A DNA stretch of 64,000 bases from Mytilus californianus (GCF_021869535.1 NW_026262679.1:86363143-86427142), one strand, 5' to 3'. Counted from the first letter of the stretch, positions 42,250 to 54,409 are shown. The notes: a model not told the origin generated them from the letters alone. Numbers and translations: made by a program.

Positions 42250-42825
42250 GTCAAACTAAAATTTTGGAACAAAAACACAACTGTACAGAAACATGGTTTG
42301 ACCAACGAACTAGAATCAAAATTGTTTTCTACATATTGGTTTGGAAGCGATCAAAATGAATTAAATATGATGTAATGTGATATAGACAATAGGATTGATG
42401 TGTTTTTGTTTATGTCGATGGACACAGATTACCAACAAAATCCACGGATTTTTATCTGAATTTCCTGAGCTACAAAAATTCCAACATGAAGTTCGAATAG
42501 TGAATACTTACTCACTTTATGAGAAACATTGATTACGAATTTGTGATTTGTAAAGGATGCATTTAACTCGGTTCCGTGCAAACTATGTAAAACTATCGTA
42601 GGGGAACGATAAAGTTCTTCATCCAAGAAAATCATTGTATACATAACAATGGTTTAAGTAAGATAATTTAAAAGAACGTCGCGCGTTGATTTTCGTTTTC
42701 GAATCCACTACTTCTTATAAATTCTCATCTACTTGCAATTTGGTTAAAGACTATAGCTTCATGTATTTTCAAAATGCAAGGCCAGAAAGAAAAATGACAT
42801 TTTCCTTACAAGCACTTAGCTAGTC
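42250..42825. other. Anonymous DNA
   Basis: A 71-codon minus-strand frame (42644-42429) is unrecognised. Nothing else is seen. Confidence 0.35.
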
Positions 42826-42829
42826 GGTA

Positions 42830-43235
42830 TAGCTACGGTTTTAGCCATAGGGTTGACTATGGTATAGTAATATGGTTATCTGGACTACAACCAATGTTAG
42901 AGAGGTCGTCCCATTCGGAATATGCCTGTACCAAGTAGAAATGTGACAATTGTTTTCCACGCGGAAGTTGGTTAAAATAGTCGAGCGTTTTGGTCTTGTT
43001 GGTTTTTATGGACTTCCCCCTTTTTTAATTTACCTTGGAGTTCAGTAATTTTGTTATCACATTTTATGGCTGTATTGGATGTATAAATACGCAGCCAAGT
43101 ATCTTGTTAAATCCGATGACTCTTATGTGGAATAGGCTACAAATCTGAAGTGCATATAGGTGACCGGTTGCAAAGGCAAAATTTCTGTCCCTATCCAATA
43201 TTTCCTTTACTTTTGAGAGGCTGTCCAAATTTTCA
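42830..43235 (+). repeat. Dispersed repeat (family B-related) with family I insert
   Basis: 'GGGTTGACTATGGTATAGTA', 'ATATGGTTATCTGGACTACA' and 'GTCGTCCCATTCGGAATATG' parallel 17095-17160. 'GGATGTATAAATACGCAGCC' and 'GGCAAAATTTCTGTCCCTAT' match 17365 and 49240. The stretch 43005-43065 ('TACCTTGGAGTTCAGTAATT') is family I. Confidence 0.65.
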
Positions 43236-43389
43236 ACTTTTCAAGCCTTTCCAACCTGTTTTCAGATCTTCCATATGTATTTTATATAAAATATTTGTTC
43301 TCGTCTTGAATATTCCTGAAATATTTGACAATCTTTAAGTAAGCAATGAAAAGCACAATAGACACAGTTCTATCCATTAATGTTTAAAA

Positions 43390-43705
43390 AACGGGAGTTG
43401 GTATATATGCTAACGAGACAACTATCTGCCAGATACCAATGACGTAAATATAAGCAACTATAGGTCACCGTACGACCTTGAACAATAGGCAAACCCCAAA
43501 CCGTATAGTAAGCTGTAAAAGGTCCCGACATGGAAAAAATAAAACAATTTAAACCAAAAAACCAACGGCCAGAGTTATCATGATAAAACAATAAACGAAA
43601 CACAAATATTACAAACAGCAACCAACGACAGCCACTGAAGTATAGGCTCTTCACTTGGGACAAAAACAAACAGAATGTAGCAGGGTTAAACATGTTTGCT
43701 AGTAT
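43390..43705 (-). repeat. SINE-like family F copy, reverse orientation
   Basis: Its reverse complement carries 'TTTAACCCTGCTACATTCTG', 'CCCAAGTGAAGAGCCTATAC', 'GGGACCTTTTACAGCTTACT' and 'CGTACGGTGACCTATAGTTG', matching 27446-27755. The 107-codon minus-strand frame within it is repeat-derived. Confidence 0.8.
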
Positions 43706-43879
43706 TTAAAGTGCGACTATGAGTCGTGTTTCTTGCTTTGTTATTTTCGAATGGCAGTCTATTTTTTTTTTTAGTTTGTTTGTTTTGTTTTGGGGGGTTT
43801 TTTTTGGCTTTTTTTCGCTAATTTTTTTATTTACAGATCCATGCTTTATATTGTTTTCACTTGTTCCATTGATTGATAG

Positions 43880-44765
43880 CATTTGATTTTGTCAGTTTGT
43901 ATGGCCTTTTTGAATTTGCCTTGGAGTTCGGTATTTTTGCTATACTTTTTTACGATGATGCACAATTCACAATACTTTCCATACTCGAACTACAATATTT
44001 ATTTGAATAGAGGTTAGGAAAATTTACATGTTTTTGTAAAAAAAAATGTCCTTGGAGGGCTTACCAAAATGAATTAATTCGTATCAAAAAAAAAACAATT
44101 TATAATTTAGTGATTTGTTTAGAAATTAGTCACAATATTGCTAGAACCTTAAAGTACACTCATGGAGCTATGATTTTATGAATTTAAGTAAATTTTGAAA
44201 TGGTCCTGGTGTGAAATTAGCCCTATCTCTTTAACAGCACATTATCAAAGATATGCAACGAATCGTTATGTTACTTTGGAATTATTCATTCTAGAAATCG
44301 AAAAGGTATCTTTTTAAAGTCTTGATTTCGACCAGAAAACAATAGTGGCAAAATGATCAATTGGATTTGAAAAGGCTTGTTCATAATGATTGTTATTGAA
44401 GTATGTTTAAGCATATCTTAATTCCAGTGTTATGAAAGCATAATGTGAATCTCAGTGCTGTCGATCGTGTTTGAATGGTGTCAAAACTTTACATCATATT
44501 TTATTTGGTGTATTTATGAAATTCTTGCATTAACGCATTTTATGTATTGTGTTGTTTTGTTAGGTTTGTCAATTTGCATGTACATATATGCAACAATGTA
44601 GTAATCAATTCAATTGCTCTTAATTTTCCTGCAAGGCAAAACGGTATCTTTGAAATTCTAAAAACAAATACGTAAACACAAAAGGTCACTCTGTCACTTG
44701 ATTTTGCCATTTGATAAGGGACTTTCCGTTTTGAATTTTGCTTGGAGTTCGATATTTTTGCTATT
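43880..44765 (+). repeat. Family H copy flanked by family I tails
   Basis: 43915-43945 ('GCCTTGGAGTTCGGTATTTT') and 44690-44760 ('GGGACTTTCCGTTTTGAATT', 'GCTTGGAGTTCGATATTTTT') are same-strand family I motifs. Between them, 44110-44445 is family H (matching 17.56-17.93 kb) and 44430-44545 its extension shared with 25.0-25.12 kb. Confidence 0.7.
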
Positions 44766-44769
44766 TTTC

Positions 44770-47045
44770 TTTTACATTTGTCAATGTCAACTCTTTATTT
44801 TTTTTTAATTGAGAATGAAAGCTATATAAGTACATAGTTCAAAACATATAACACTTTTTTCGGAGTGACTTCATTAACCCCGCCTTCTTTGAATCACACA
44901 GTAAAACGTTCATGTAGACTGTAATGACTTAAATGACTTAAATGAATAAAACTGAAAATCACATAATTTGTTTCTAATCCCTCGACACTTTAGTCACAAA
45001 AACTTGTTGATTAAGTTCGTTGAGATTTTGCCAGATATTATTTTTATCTTTGGAAATGAAGAGAAATAATTACACGAAGTGCGTTGAAAGTGCAGAATGC
45101 ATCATCTATGCGCAATAATTTGACGTTTTATTGACATTTGAGGAAACATTACTATTGAAATCAACTTGAGTAGTTTTTTTCAGTGACATTTATGATAAGA
45201 ACCTAAGTCATATTCATTCAATTAATTTTGTATTCTGTAGTGTAATGTACAGAACTTATGACAGCTTGTAACCTTCGAAGTTTTAATTATCTAATCGAAG
45301 TACAATTATAGTTCTTAATGCTGGTGATTTGTGTTGCAAATATTTAAAGCTGTATCAATAATGATTATTTTCAATTTCTATTAGTCAAGGTTTTTGTAGA
45401 GAGTTACATTTTTTCAATATTTTTTACAAATATAAATTCCCGTTATTTTATAAATCCGCTTCATTTTTGGTGGATTAGAAAAAGCTAAATTATCATAACA
45501 ACTAAAGAAAGAAATAGGATTATGGCGCATTTCTTTTTTTTTATATTATTATTTACCAGAAAATAACCAATTTTTAAGTAAACTCTATTGGACCAGGTAC
45601 TTTATTTGCAAATTTAATGTAGCAATAGATACTTCGCCATTAAAAACAACTTCCACTATTGGTTGATAAAATGTTTCTCTGATGAAAAGAATATACGTTC
45701 AGTACGTTTGTTATTAAAAAGGTTTACATACGGGCTCATTTATGATATCTGAAATGTATTCATCTATGTGTTTTGTATGTTTTTGGCTTTTGGAGGCCAA
45801 GTTGGAATTTTATTAACATCATTATTTAAAGTACAACAGCAAATAGAAATATAAGTTTATTGAATAGAAGAGTAAATGGTTGTACAGAATTAGATATTTA
45901 GCTGCAATTACCTGTTTAGAATTCTTTTCACAACATTTAAAAAAAATCAAAACGTTTAAAAAATTGAGTACCCTACTCGTACGCGTATCGGGCGGTCATT
46001 AGCCTATTTAATTTCTAGGTTCAGCTGTATCATTCGTTACATATTAGATTTTTAGCAATGTAAGAAAACTTGCAATAACACTTTAGTTGATTAGTTAACA
46101 TTTTGAGAGGGGAAATATCTTTAAACATCGATTTTTTTTTTTCGAAACTTTTAAGAAATTCGAATTTATTATTTTTTTTCAAAATTAATCTTAACAATCA
46201 GTTTTTGAAAATGTAAAATGCAATAAGTTTGAAAGTTATTTCTTTAATTTGTAATTGTCTTGCTGGCCTGACATGTTAAAACAGATTTGCTGAACAACTC
46301 TAGAGGAACAAATCTAGAGGTGATTATATAGAGTTTTTTCCACATTCAAAGAAAGATAATTCTAACTGCCTTGAACGACACCGCAGTCGAACAAATAGAC
46401 TTTTCTTGAATTTTGAAAATAAACCTGTTATGTTCTAATTCATAACTTTAAGCGAACATAAATTATTTACAAAATAAACTCACCACCTTTGTATGGGATC
46501 AGCTCGCCTGACAGTGTGCAGCAAAACTTTAATTTTATTAAAGACAAATGCAAAATAAAGTTCATCTGTTACTGTCTGCCTAGTAACAAACACAAAAAAA
46601 AATCTACAAGAATAAAAACAATTTTGTCGGGTGGGAGGGTGGGAAACTTTACTGCACCAAAAGCGAACCTCGAATGACAATATCTTAAATTCACACAACC
46701 GCCAAAAGTATAGCACGAAATATTTGAATTGACCTTATTCAAATAGGATGGTCAGTTCTAACTCAACTAATGAAAATCATTTAACCTAGTATATACCTTC
46801 AACACGTGTATAATTATAAACAAATACACGTGGTAATGTTTACATACCGGTGTACATAACTTTAATAAATATATTTTTAGTATCAGCATGAATACACCTT
46901 TTGTCGTGATAAGCATACACCAACTTGTAATTCAAAGTATCAGCTAACAGAAGGCATATGTCTGACAGCTCTGAACAGTTCAGACCATAATATGCGATAG
47001 ACAAGATTTGTTGATGTGCTTATCCCAAATCAAGAGCATGTAGTC
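44770..47045. other. Anonymous AT-rich DNA
   Basis: No gene is recognised. Two short overlapping frames at 46480-46716 lie on opposite strands and show no motif. Confidence 0.45.
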
Positions 47046-47049
47046 CATT

Positions 47050-47295
47050 GTATGTCGTTGGTTGATGTCTGTCATGATTGTTTTCGTTTTATATAACATA
47101 ATTCATGTCGTTGGTTTTCTCTTGGATTGTTTCACATTTTATTTATCCCGCGGCATTTTATAGCGTACTATACGGTATTCGTTCTGCTCAGTGTTGAAGG
47201 CCGCAATGTGACCTGTAGTTGTTATCATCCTTATTCTTTGGTGGATAGTTGTCTCATAGTCAATCATACCATATGTCCTAATTTTTTATATTGGG
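47050..47295 (+). repeat. SINE-like family F copy
   Basis: 'GTCGTTGGTTGATGTCTGTC', 'CATTTTATAGCGTACTATAC', 'GTGTTGAAGGCCGCAATGTG' and 'GGATAGTTGTCTCATAGTCA' then 'ATCATACCATATGTCC' match 27446-27755. Only part of the 5' end is present. Confidence 0.75.
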
Positions 47296-47824
47296 CAAGA
47301 TGTGATGTAAAACAACTTATATCGGGGATCTTTTTGTTACCGTTATTCCGTTTCTAGCCAAGTTTGTTGCAGTTTCTTTCCGCAATTTTATCACTTTGTT
47401 GATGTATCAAACAAGAGAAGATGAAAGTGGACTTATTTGCAACGATTTCGAGTTATTTTTTTATAAATAAATCGCTCGCGAAAATAAACTGGTTTACAAT
47501 ATAATGAATGCCATGAAGATACTTAATTGTGCTTCTTCCTTTTGATAAACAGACATTCGGTATGACACTTGTAGGTTTAATGTTTTGTAATGATATTTTG
47601 GAAGCACTTGATTTTTATTTTACGTAAATCTGATTAATCAAAATAGTTTTACGACTACAGAAATAATGTTAAACGCTTTGAATAAAGTCATCATTCAATG
47701 TTTACTTAGTTTATGTTGATTAGGTCTTTAGTTTGCAATTTTGATTTTGAATACATTTGTATTGGTATTAGATTTTGTATTGCTTCTGTTCGATTTTATT
47801 CTCTACTTTTCCAGACTCTGGACG

Positions 47825-47890
47825 AGTGAGATTGATTGATTGATTGTTGGTTGCTTAACGTCCACTATGGGACGAGATAGAGCAATCCCT
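47825..47890. repeat. SINE-like tail, TTGATTGATTG...GGTTGCTTAACGTCC
   Basis: A (TTGA/ATTG)n run followed by GGTTGCTTAACGTCCACTAT, also found at 54.42 kb and, in reverse, at 49.55 and 28.12 kb. It probably is the reverse complement of a SINE 3' end. Confidence 0.6.
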
Positions 47891-47894
47891 TAAA

Positions 47895-49040
47895 CATCTT
47901 AATGTCTACAAAATCGTTACTTTCATGGAATTTAACAAAGCTTTGTCAGAAGTTTCTTCATAATCAAGATGTTGCATTCTGAGGATTTTTTTAATTCATT
48001 TTCCGTAACTGATGAAAGAACTAACTTTGCATGCAGTTAACACAAATGTAACTCTTTCACACTGATAACATCAGTCGGAGGCGAGACGTGGGGTTCCTCG
48101 AAACCCTTTACGAATTGTTTTACAAAACACGTAAAATGTGCAATATTTTTAATAGACTTTTACAGTATCATGTAGTGTTGAATAACATTTTGATCAAGTC
48201 TTTTTTGTAGCTGAATATCTTTCTGATCGAATCTTTTTGTAAATATTATTTTATTTAGACTTTGTAATAATCAAATACATGCATGTTTCAAAAATTTTCC
48301 AATTTTTGCCCATTCAGTAAAATAAATGCAATTTGGAAAATTGGTCAAACCTTTTTCAAACAAGAAACAATATTTTGTGTGATACATCTTGTGTAAAATA
48401 CACAGTAGACAGAAAAGCATGGAAGATTTGGGATTCAGTTTTAAACGTTTTGTGAATTGACAAATTCAACCATAGGAGCAACTGACAGTAGTTTTGGTTC
48501 AATTCAACAATCATTTGCGTTGTTTTACATGTGTTCTTTTTTTTTTTTTTTTGGAATAAAAGACGATTGCAGAATTAATTGGAGACGGGCACTGACTTGT
48601 ATTATTATCTGAATACATTTTATTGTTACGTATCAAACACGTATATTCCGGGAAATAACAGACTCACAAAGAAAGTGGACCAGGAGAATTAATAGATACA
48701 TAAAAGAAAGAGATAAAGTAAATCAAAAGTGACGTGGATCTAAAATAGATGTAGCCATACATCAAAATACGCTTAGGGAAAACAAAAATTAAATCGTCAA
48801 CATTACAGAGAGGTGAACAAGTTTAACTTCCAATGCTTATACACAATAAAGAGAACACAGCAAGCGACAAACATGGATACGAACTTACACAGTACATCAA
48901 TTTGTACAGCAAGAAAAATAGAACAAGTAGAAGTAGGAAGAATGTGTTTATATATAATTTCCTATATTTATAATTATAATGACTTTAAATTAATTTGTTC
49001 ATCACCCCAATGGTTTAATGAAGTATAGAAATATTGTGTC
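47895..49040. other. Anonymous AT-rich DNA
   Basis: Nothing recognised. A T-run lies at 48538-48552. A short plus-strand frame at 48813-49028 has no motif. Confidence 0.4.
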
Positions 49041-49059
49041 ATCCCTGAACTTCTCAGTC

Positions 49060-49295
49060 TAACAGTAAAATCCTGGCTAAAGACGTCTGTCCGATTGTCT
49101 GTGTGGAATGTATCAATATGCAGTTACGTCCGGAGAAGTTAAATTCGATGCCTCGTGTAGGACGAGTGCTACGATCTCTTTACTTTGAAATAGTATTGCA
49201 GCAATTTTCTGATAGAGTGGTTCGTGTGTGGCCTGTCACAAGGCAACATTTCTGTCCCTATTCAGCATTCGTGTTATTTCCAGTGATATACCTTA
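49060..49295 (+). repeat. Dispersed repeat family B copy
   Basis: 'GTAAAATCCTGGCTAAAGAC', 'TGTATCAATATGCAGTTACG', 'CCTCGTGTAGGACGAGTGCT' and 'AAGGCAACATTTCTGTCCC' correspond to 36820-37015. Confidence 0.7.
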
Positions 49296-49324
49296 ATCCA
49301 GTCGACCTACCTTGCATGACAACT

Positions 49325-49465
49325 CATCAAAGATACCAGGCTTATAATAGTGTACGCCAGACGCGCGTTTCGTCTACACAAGACTTGTCAGTGGCGCTCG
49401 AATAAAAATTTGGAAGGCAAAGTCAAATACGAAGTTGAAGAGCTTTATAAACCGAAAATTCCGAA
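49325..49465 (-). repeat. Hammerhead-bearing repeat (family C), reverse orientation
   Basis: The reverse complement gives 'TTCGGAATTTTCGG', 'AGCTCTTCAACTTCGTATTT', 'TTTTTATTCGAGCGCCACTG', the ribozyme region and 'CCTGGTATCTTTGATGAGTT', colinear with 17190-17350. Confidence 0.8.
49352..49400 (-). ncRNA. Hammerhead ribozyme copy with mutated catalytic core
   Basis: Helix I is better than in the 17.27 kb copy (GCGCCA against UGGCGU, six pairs with one wobble). Helix II (GUC/GAC), GAA, the GCGC-looped helix III and the GUC cleavage triplet are intact. The core reads CTGACAA instead of CTGANGA: position 8, the catalytic guanine, is A. It should therefore be inactive. Confidence 0.8.
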
Positions 49466-49534
49466 TAGTTGCGCAAAATAAGGTTAAGGCAATCTATACC
49501 CTATCTAATGTATTAATTGTTGATTTGCATATCT

Positions 49535-49600
49535 GAATATGCATGAAATATTTGCCACTGGAGGTTAGCAAGTAACCAACAATTAATTAATAACCAACTT
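49535..49600 (-). repeat. SINE-like tail, reverse orientation
   Basis: 'GCATGAAATATTTGCCACTG' and 'GTAACCAACAATTAATTAAT' are the reverse complement of the motif at 54.42-54.47 kb. Confidence 0.6.
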
Positions 49601-49604
49601 ATGA

Positions 49605-50280
49605 CAGCAAACTCCTTTCTTCGATATTATCTTGTAATGAAAACGTTAATTTCATTGAAACCTAAGATGTAACTGAACGAATGCACATCGAGAAATTTTT
49701 AAAATTATTATACATGAGGGAGCGAACGAAACATCACTATTAAGACCAGGGCATTTAACAATAGCGAAAAAAAAAATTGTCGTGTTCGTCATAAATGTTG
49801 GACCTTCTTTGGAAAGTTTTATTTCAAGATTATTTTTACAATGTGCATTATTAAAAGTCCAAATTTCATTTGAAGTAGCTGAATTGTTGTCCCATATTTT
49901 TGTCATTATACGAAATTTGCCAATTTTCTGCCAGATTTGGGGTTTTTTCAAGAAATAAAAAGTTGCCCGTTCGGTCTGTATTTCACAATTTGATACATAC
50001 AAAAGGAGATAATATTTTTTAAGTCCATGACAGCCATTCAGTTGTCATTAGCATTACCATTCGTTCAAATAACAACGAAAGACCCATCAGTCCTTGACAA
50101 AGCTATGCTCTATTCATATTTAAATTATGTTGTTTACAAATATGAAAAGAACACCTGACCAGTTATTGTCACGGTCAATTCATTCACTCAATTACCTTTT
50201 ATTTACCTTGTGTGATAATTTTTAACATTAGACCTAATGAATCAACATTTCAATTACAAAGTAAATTTATAATAAAAAAC
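49605..50280. other. Anonymous AT-rich DNA
   Basis: The 116-codon minus-strand frame (50002-49652) is unrecognised and compositionally like its surroundings. Confidence 0.35.
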
Positions 50281-50815
50281 TATACTTTTGGAAAACAGTA
50301 TCACACGTCCTGAACTATACTTATAGTAGACAGTATCACACTTCATGAATGTCACTTATGGCAGACAGTATCACACGTCTTGCACTATACATATGTAGAC
50401 AGTACCACACGTCCTGCACTATACACATGTAGACAGTATCACACGTCCTGCACTATACATAATATGTAGACAGTACCACACGTCCTGCGCTATACATATG
50501 TAGACGGTACCACACGTCCTGCACTATACTTAAGTAGACAGTATCACACGTCCTGCACTATACATATGAAGAGTTTTTTGTAGACAGTATCACAAATTCT
50601 GAACTATGCGTCTAGTAGACAGTATCCCACGTCCTTGTCAATACATATGTAGACAGTTCCACACGTCCTGACCTTTACTGATGTAGACAGTACCATACGT
50701 CCTGACCTATACATAAGTAGATCGTACCACACGTTCAGACCTATACATATGTAGACAGGACCACACGTCCTGTTCTATACTTATGCAGACAGTATCCCAC
50801 GTCCAGACCTATAGT

Positions 50816-51226
50816 ATAAGATAAGAATTTTATTAATCTAATCAAGAACCCATAAAGGGCATCATTTCACAACAACAATATGCACAATATGATTGGAAAA
50901 AAGAAAAATAAGAACCTAATATAATTCAATCATGTTATGGACAGAATCAGAGCCTAACACATCATGTGTCTTATATCACTATTTCAACATATCTCATAAT
51001 AATCAAATATCTTTTATATATTTTGTTTCCACCTGGATCTTATTTCTAAACACTGAATAATATAATTTCCTAGGTACATAAGAGTTGGTAAATGCTCATT
51101 TGTGAACAGCCAGAAATATTTTTTATCCATGGGTAATTCTTTAAAATAAGAACAAAAACTGTTTACTTTATCCAATAATAATTTTCTCTGTTCATTATAT
51201 AAAGGACAACTTACTGTAAAATGGTT
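50816..51226 (-). mobile_element. 5'-truncated LINE inserted in the minisatellite
   Basis: The minus-strand frame 51226-51014 (71 codons with stop) reads NHFTVSCPLYNEQRKLLLDK and later KKYFWLFTNEHLPTLMYLGN, ending YIIQCLEIRSRWKQNI. 'eHfl..CPlY...R..L', then 'kf.wLlt.e....l..lgkyI..cleiR', is the C-terminus of CR1/RTE-type ORF2. A ~195 bp 3' UTR follows and ends ATTAATAAAATTCTTATC. Minisatellite sequence resumes on both sides; CTATA flanks both junctions and may be the target duplication. Confidence 0.85.
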
Positions 51227-51488
51227 CTATACATATGTAGTCAGCTCAATACGTCCTGACCTATACCTATGTAGACAGTATCCCCCGTCCTGACCTATAC
51301 TCATGTAGAGAGGACCACATGTCCTGAACTATACCTATGTAGACAGTATCCCACGACCTGGCCTATACTTATGTAGACAGTCCCATACGTCCTGACCTAC
51401 ATGTATACCTTTGTAGGCAGTAACCCACGTCCTGACCTATACTCATGTAGACAGAACCACACGTCCTTACCTATACCTATGTAGACAG

Positions 51489-52855
51489 CAGTGGCGGATC
51501 CAGAGGGGGGCGTAGAGGGCGTACGCCCCCCCCCCTTTTGCTTGCACTTTTTTTTTTTTTTTGTAAAATGATTAATCAGACTAGACTTCGTGAACTTTGC
51601 CATTTCCCGTGTATTTAATTTTTATGCGACAATTCTTTACTTATAAAGATATTTTTCGCTCGTATTTAGTGTAATATATTATTGATTATGTCAAAGTCAT
51701 GTGATTCTCTACGGTGGAGCTGACCAGTTCGTCGAAAAAAACGTCACTCAGTCATTTTGAAATTCAAATCACAGTAACACATTGCTTAGGCTGAGGATGA
51801 CAAGCACGACGCCTTCAAAGCGACAAAGTATTGAGCAAGAACGTATTGAATTCTACTTCACAATTCCGCCCAACAGAAAGTAATACTCTATTACACTCTC
51901 ATGAAAAAAAAAGTTCCACAGCAATATTATTTACCTACGAAAACATGTTTAACCCCACATGCCCCAGCCCATTAATAACATTGCTGAATAGTGATCCCCA
52001 GTCAGTAAGCTATAGATATAGATTTAAAGTCTAAGGTACGGACCATTTGATCTGAGGGGGCAGTCTGAGATTTTTAAGAGAAAAAATTCTGACCCTGATT
52101 TTTGCCTTAAACAAAAATTCTGGCCGTATCTGGATTGAAAACAATAATCTTGTCCACTTTTTTGCTATTAGAAAAAAATATTTTCAACAGAATTATTTAG
52201 CATTAAATGAACATGATGAATAAAAAACGGGCGTATTTTTTTTTTTGGGGGGGGGGGTTGCATATGAATCCCATATCTGACCGGAATGTCTGTTTCGCCG
52301 AACTGATATATTGAATACTTTTTCAAGGCCCGACTGCAACTTGCCTGCTGGGTGTGGCCTATATGTCTCCATGTGTCGACCGTCATTCACAACTTCATTG
52401 TCATTTCCGACTAATTCGTAGCCTTTGGTTGATTTGGAACCCCTCACTTCCCTTGTTGGGTAAAACATTTCAACCAAACATTTGGATGAAAATTGCTTGT
52501 TTGTCTTTCTTCGTGTCGGTCGTATTGTAAATTTCATTGAATAGCCGTATATCTTGTTTACAACAAGAAATCTGTGAGGTTTAAGCTAACTAACCATACA
52601 ACAAACGATAATTTTCCATGTCCATTTTTTACTGACAAATCCCACATCAAATATATTAATTAGTACATAGCTTTGGATCCATCCAATCATTTCATAATAG
52701 ACAATTGGTGGAGAGGATACGGCACCAAAAATGTCCAACCCCTACACTTTAACTATAAAATGCATTTTACACTTATTTTATGTTTTTTAGCCAAAAAAAG
52801 GTCCAAAAACTTTATTACTACGCCCCCCCTTTCCAAAATCCTGGATCCGCCCCTG
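51489..52855. mobile_element. Non-autonomous DNA transposon with TIRs, GACAG target duplication
   Basis: The left end CAGTGGCGGATCCAG and right end CTGGATCCGCCCCTG are inverted repeats (14 of 15 match), each followed inward by a G-run and GGCGTAG. GACAG directly precedes the left end (51484-51488) and directly follows the right end (52856-52860). These bases belong to the minisatellite unit, so the insertion site is exactly defined. The 1367 bp body encodes no recognisable transposase. A minus-strand frame (52537-52193) with KQFSSKCLVEMFYPTREV and RHMETYRPHPAGKLQSGLEK looks protein-like but is unidentified. The superfamily is not assigned. Confidence 0.85.
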
Positions 52856-53189
52856 GACAGGACCACACGTCCTGACCTATACCTAGGAAGACAGTATTCC
52901 ACGTCCTGGCCTATACCTATGTAGACAGTACCACACGTCCTGACCTATACCTATGTAGACAGTACCACACGTCATGGCCTATACATATGTAAACCATTCC
53001 ATACGTCCTGACCTATACATATGTAGACAGTACCACACGTCCTGACCTATACATATGTAGACCGTATCCCACGTCCTCACCTATACATATGTAGACAGTA
53101 TCCCACGTCCTGACCTATACATATGTGGACAGTACCACACATCCTGGCCTTTACTTATGTAAACATAATCACATATACTGAACTATGAA

Positions 53190-53490
53190 ACCCGCCAAAT
53201 TCTGCATGTGCCTGTACCCAGGACAGGAGCCTGTAATTCACTGGCTGTTGTTTGATGCTGTATGTCATATTTGTTTTTCGTTTATTGTTTTGTACATAAA
53301 TCAGGCTGTTAGTTTTCTAGTTTGAATTGTTTTACATTTGTCAATTTAGAACCTTTTAAAGCTTACTTTGCAGTGTGGATGTTGCTCATTGTTTAAGACC
53401 ATGCGGTGACCTATAGTCGTTAACTTCTATGTCACTTGGTCTCTAGTGGATAATTGTCTTATTGGAAATAATACCACATCTTATTGTTAT
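53190..53490 (+). repeat. SINE-like family F copy inserted in the minisatellite
   Basis: 'ACCCGCCAAATTCTGCATGT', 'AGGACAGGAGCCTGTAATTC', 'TAGTTTGAATTGTTTTACAT', 'AGACCATGCGGTGACCTATA' and 'ATACCACATCTTATTGTTAT' match 27446-27755 along the full length. Minisatellite units resume at once (GTAGACAGTATCTCACGTCC). Confidence 0.8.
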
Positions 53491-53669
53491 AATAGTAGAC
53501 AGTATCTCACGTCCTGAACTATACTTTTTGTAGAACTTACCACACGTCCAGAACTATACTTGTGGTAGACAGTATGACACATCATGTACTTTGCTTAAGG
53601 TAGATAGTATCACATGCCCTTAGCTGAACTTAAAGTAGATAGTACCACACGTCCTGAAGCTTCATATAA

Positions 53670-54405
53670 CTGTTTAAACTAAATGATAATTTCAGTGTTC
53701 TAAAGTATATAAAAACTACCAACAAATTATTTTGGTACTTAATGAAATATATGATAATACTAGTATACTATTTTTTCTTTCTTCATTAGTTGACTAATTT
53801 GAAAACCTCGTATACCTTTTACATTTATGATAACCGATTTTTTAATGACATCTTTGCCTCTGATTCATGCAACAAGACGGCGTTAACATTGATATCAACA
53901 GTTGTAAACGCAGATACATGATTATAATCAGGATACATAAATATAAAAGCTCATACCTTTCTCTCGATTACATTAAAATAGGATTTATATTCTTCAAAGC
54001 AGTCTTAAAACTGTTATGATTAAAGATGAATCACTGCTAGATTCAAAGATACTTTAGTAATTTTTTTAACGCCATTATTCTAAGAATGGAAATAAAAATA
54101 TTTCTTGCATACTTAAATGTAAAGGAACCATTATCTATCATCAAATTAGAATTAAGACTGTTTACCCTTTTCAAACAAATACAACTGAATAATAAATCTT
54201 ATGCATAACATACAATGCAAGGTTTACCCATTTGAATTATATAGAAAGACTATTATCCAGTACCTAATACATCAAACATATACTAGACGGTCTTATAATC
54301 AATTGACTGGATCTAACAATGGACCAACAAGAAATTTTAAATGTATATGAAGTATAAGGTATTTTGTTGCTGTTTATCGGGTAAAGTGTCGTTTTCTCTG
54401 GTTTT
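53670..54405. other. Anonymous AT-rich DNA
   Basis: No gene or repeat is recognised. Confidence 0.4.
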
Positions 54406-54409
54406 CCTT

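Larger units (their letters stand above)
50288..53665 (+). repeat. 34 bp minisatellite, ~38 units, interrupted three times
   Basis: The consensus unit is GTAGACAGTACCACACGTCC followed by TGACCTATACATAT. Consecutive GTAG starts at 53023, 53057 and 53091 give exactly 34 bp. The array occupies about 50288-50815, 51227-51488, 52856-53190 and 53490-53665, between insertions. Units diverge most at both outer edges (e.g. GAACTATACTT) and are most uniform in the middle, as expected for unequal exchange. Confidence 0.95.

Noticed and set aside
51397-51603. 68-codon minus-strand frame across the TIR element edge
   Set aside because: It spans the minisatellite/transposon junction, so it is a chance fusion of two repeats.
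50288-53665. CRISPR or coding tandem repeat
   Set aside because: The 34 bp units are contiguous with no spacers, and 34 is not a multiple of three, so no long frame results.
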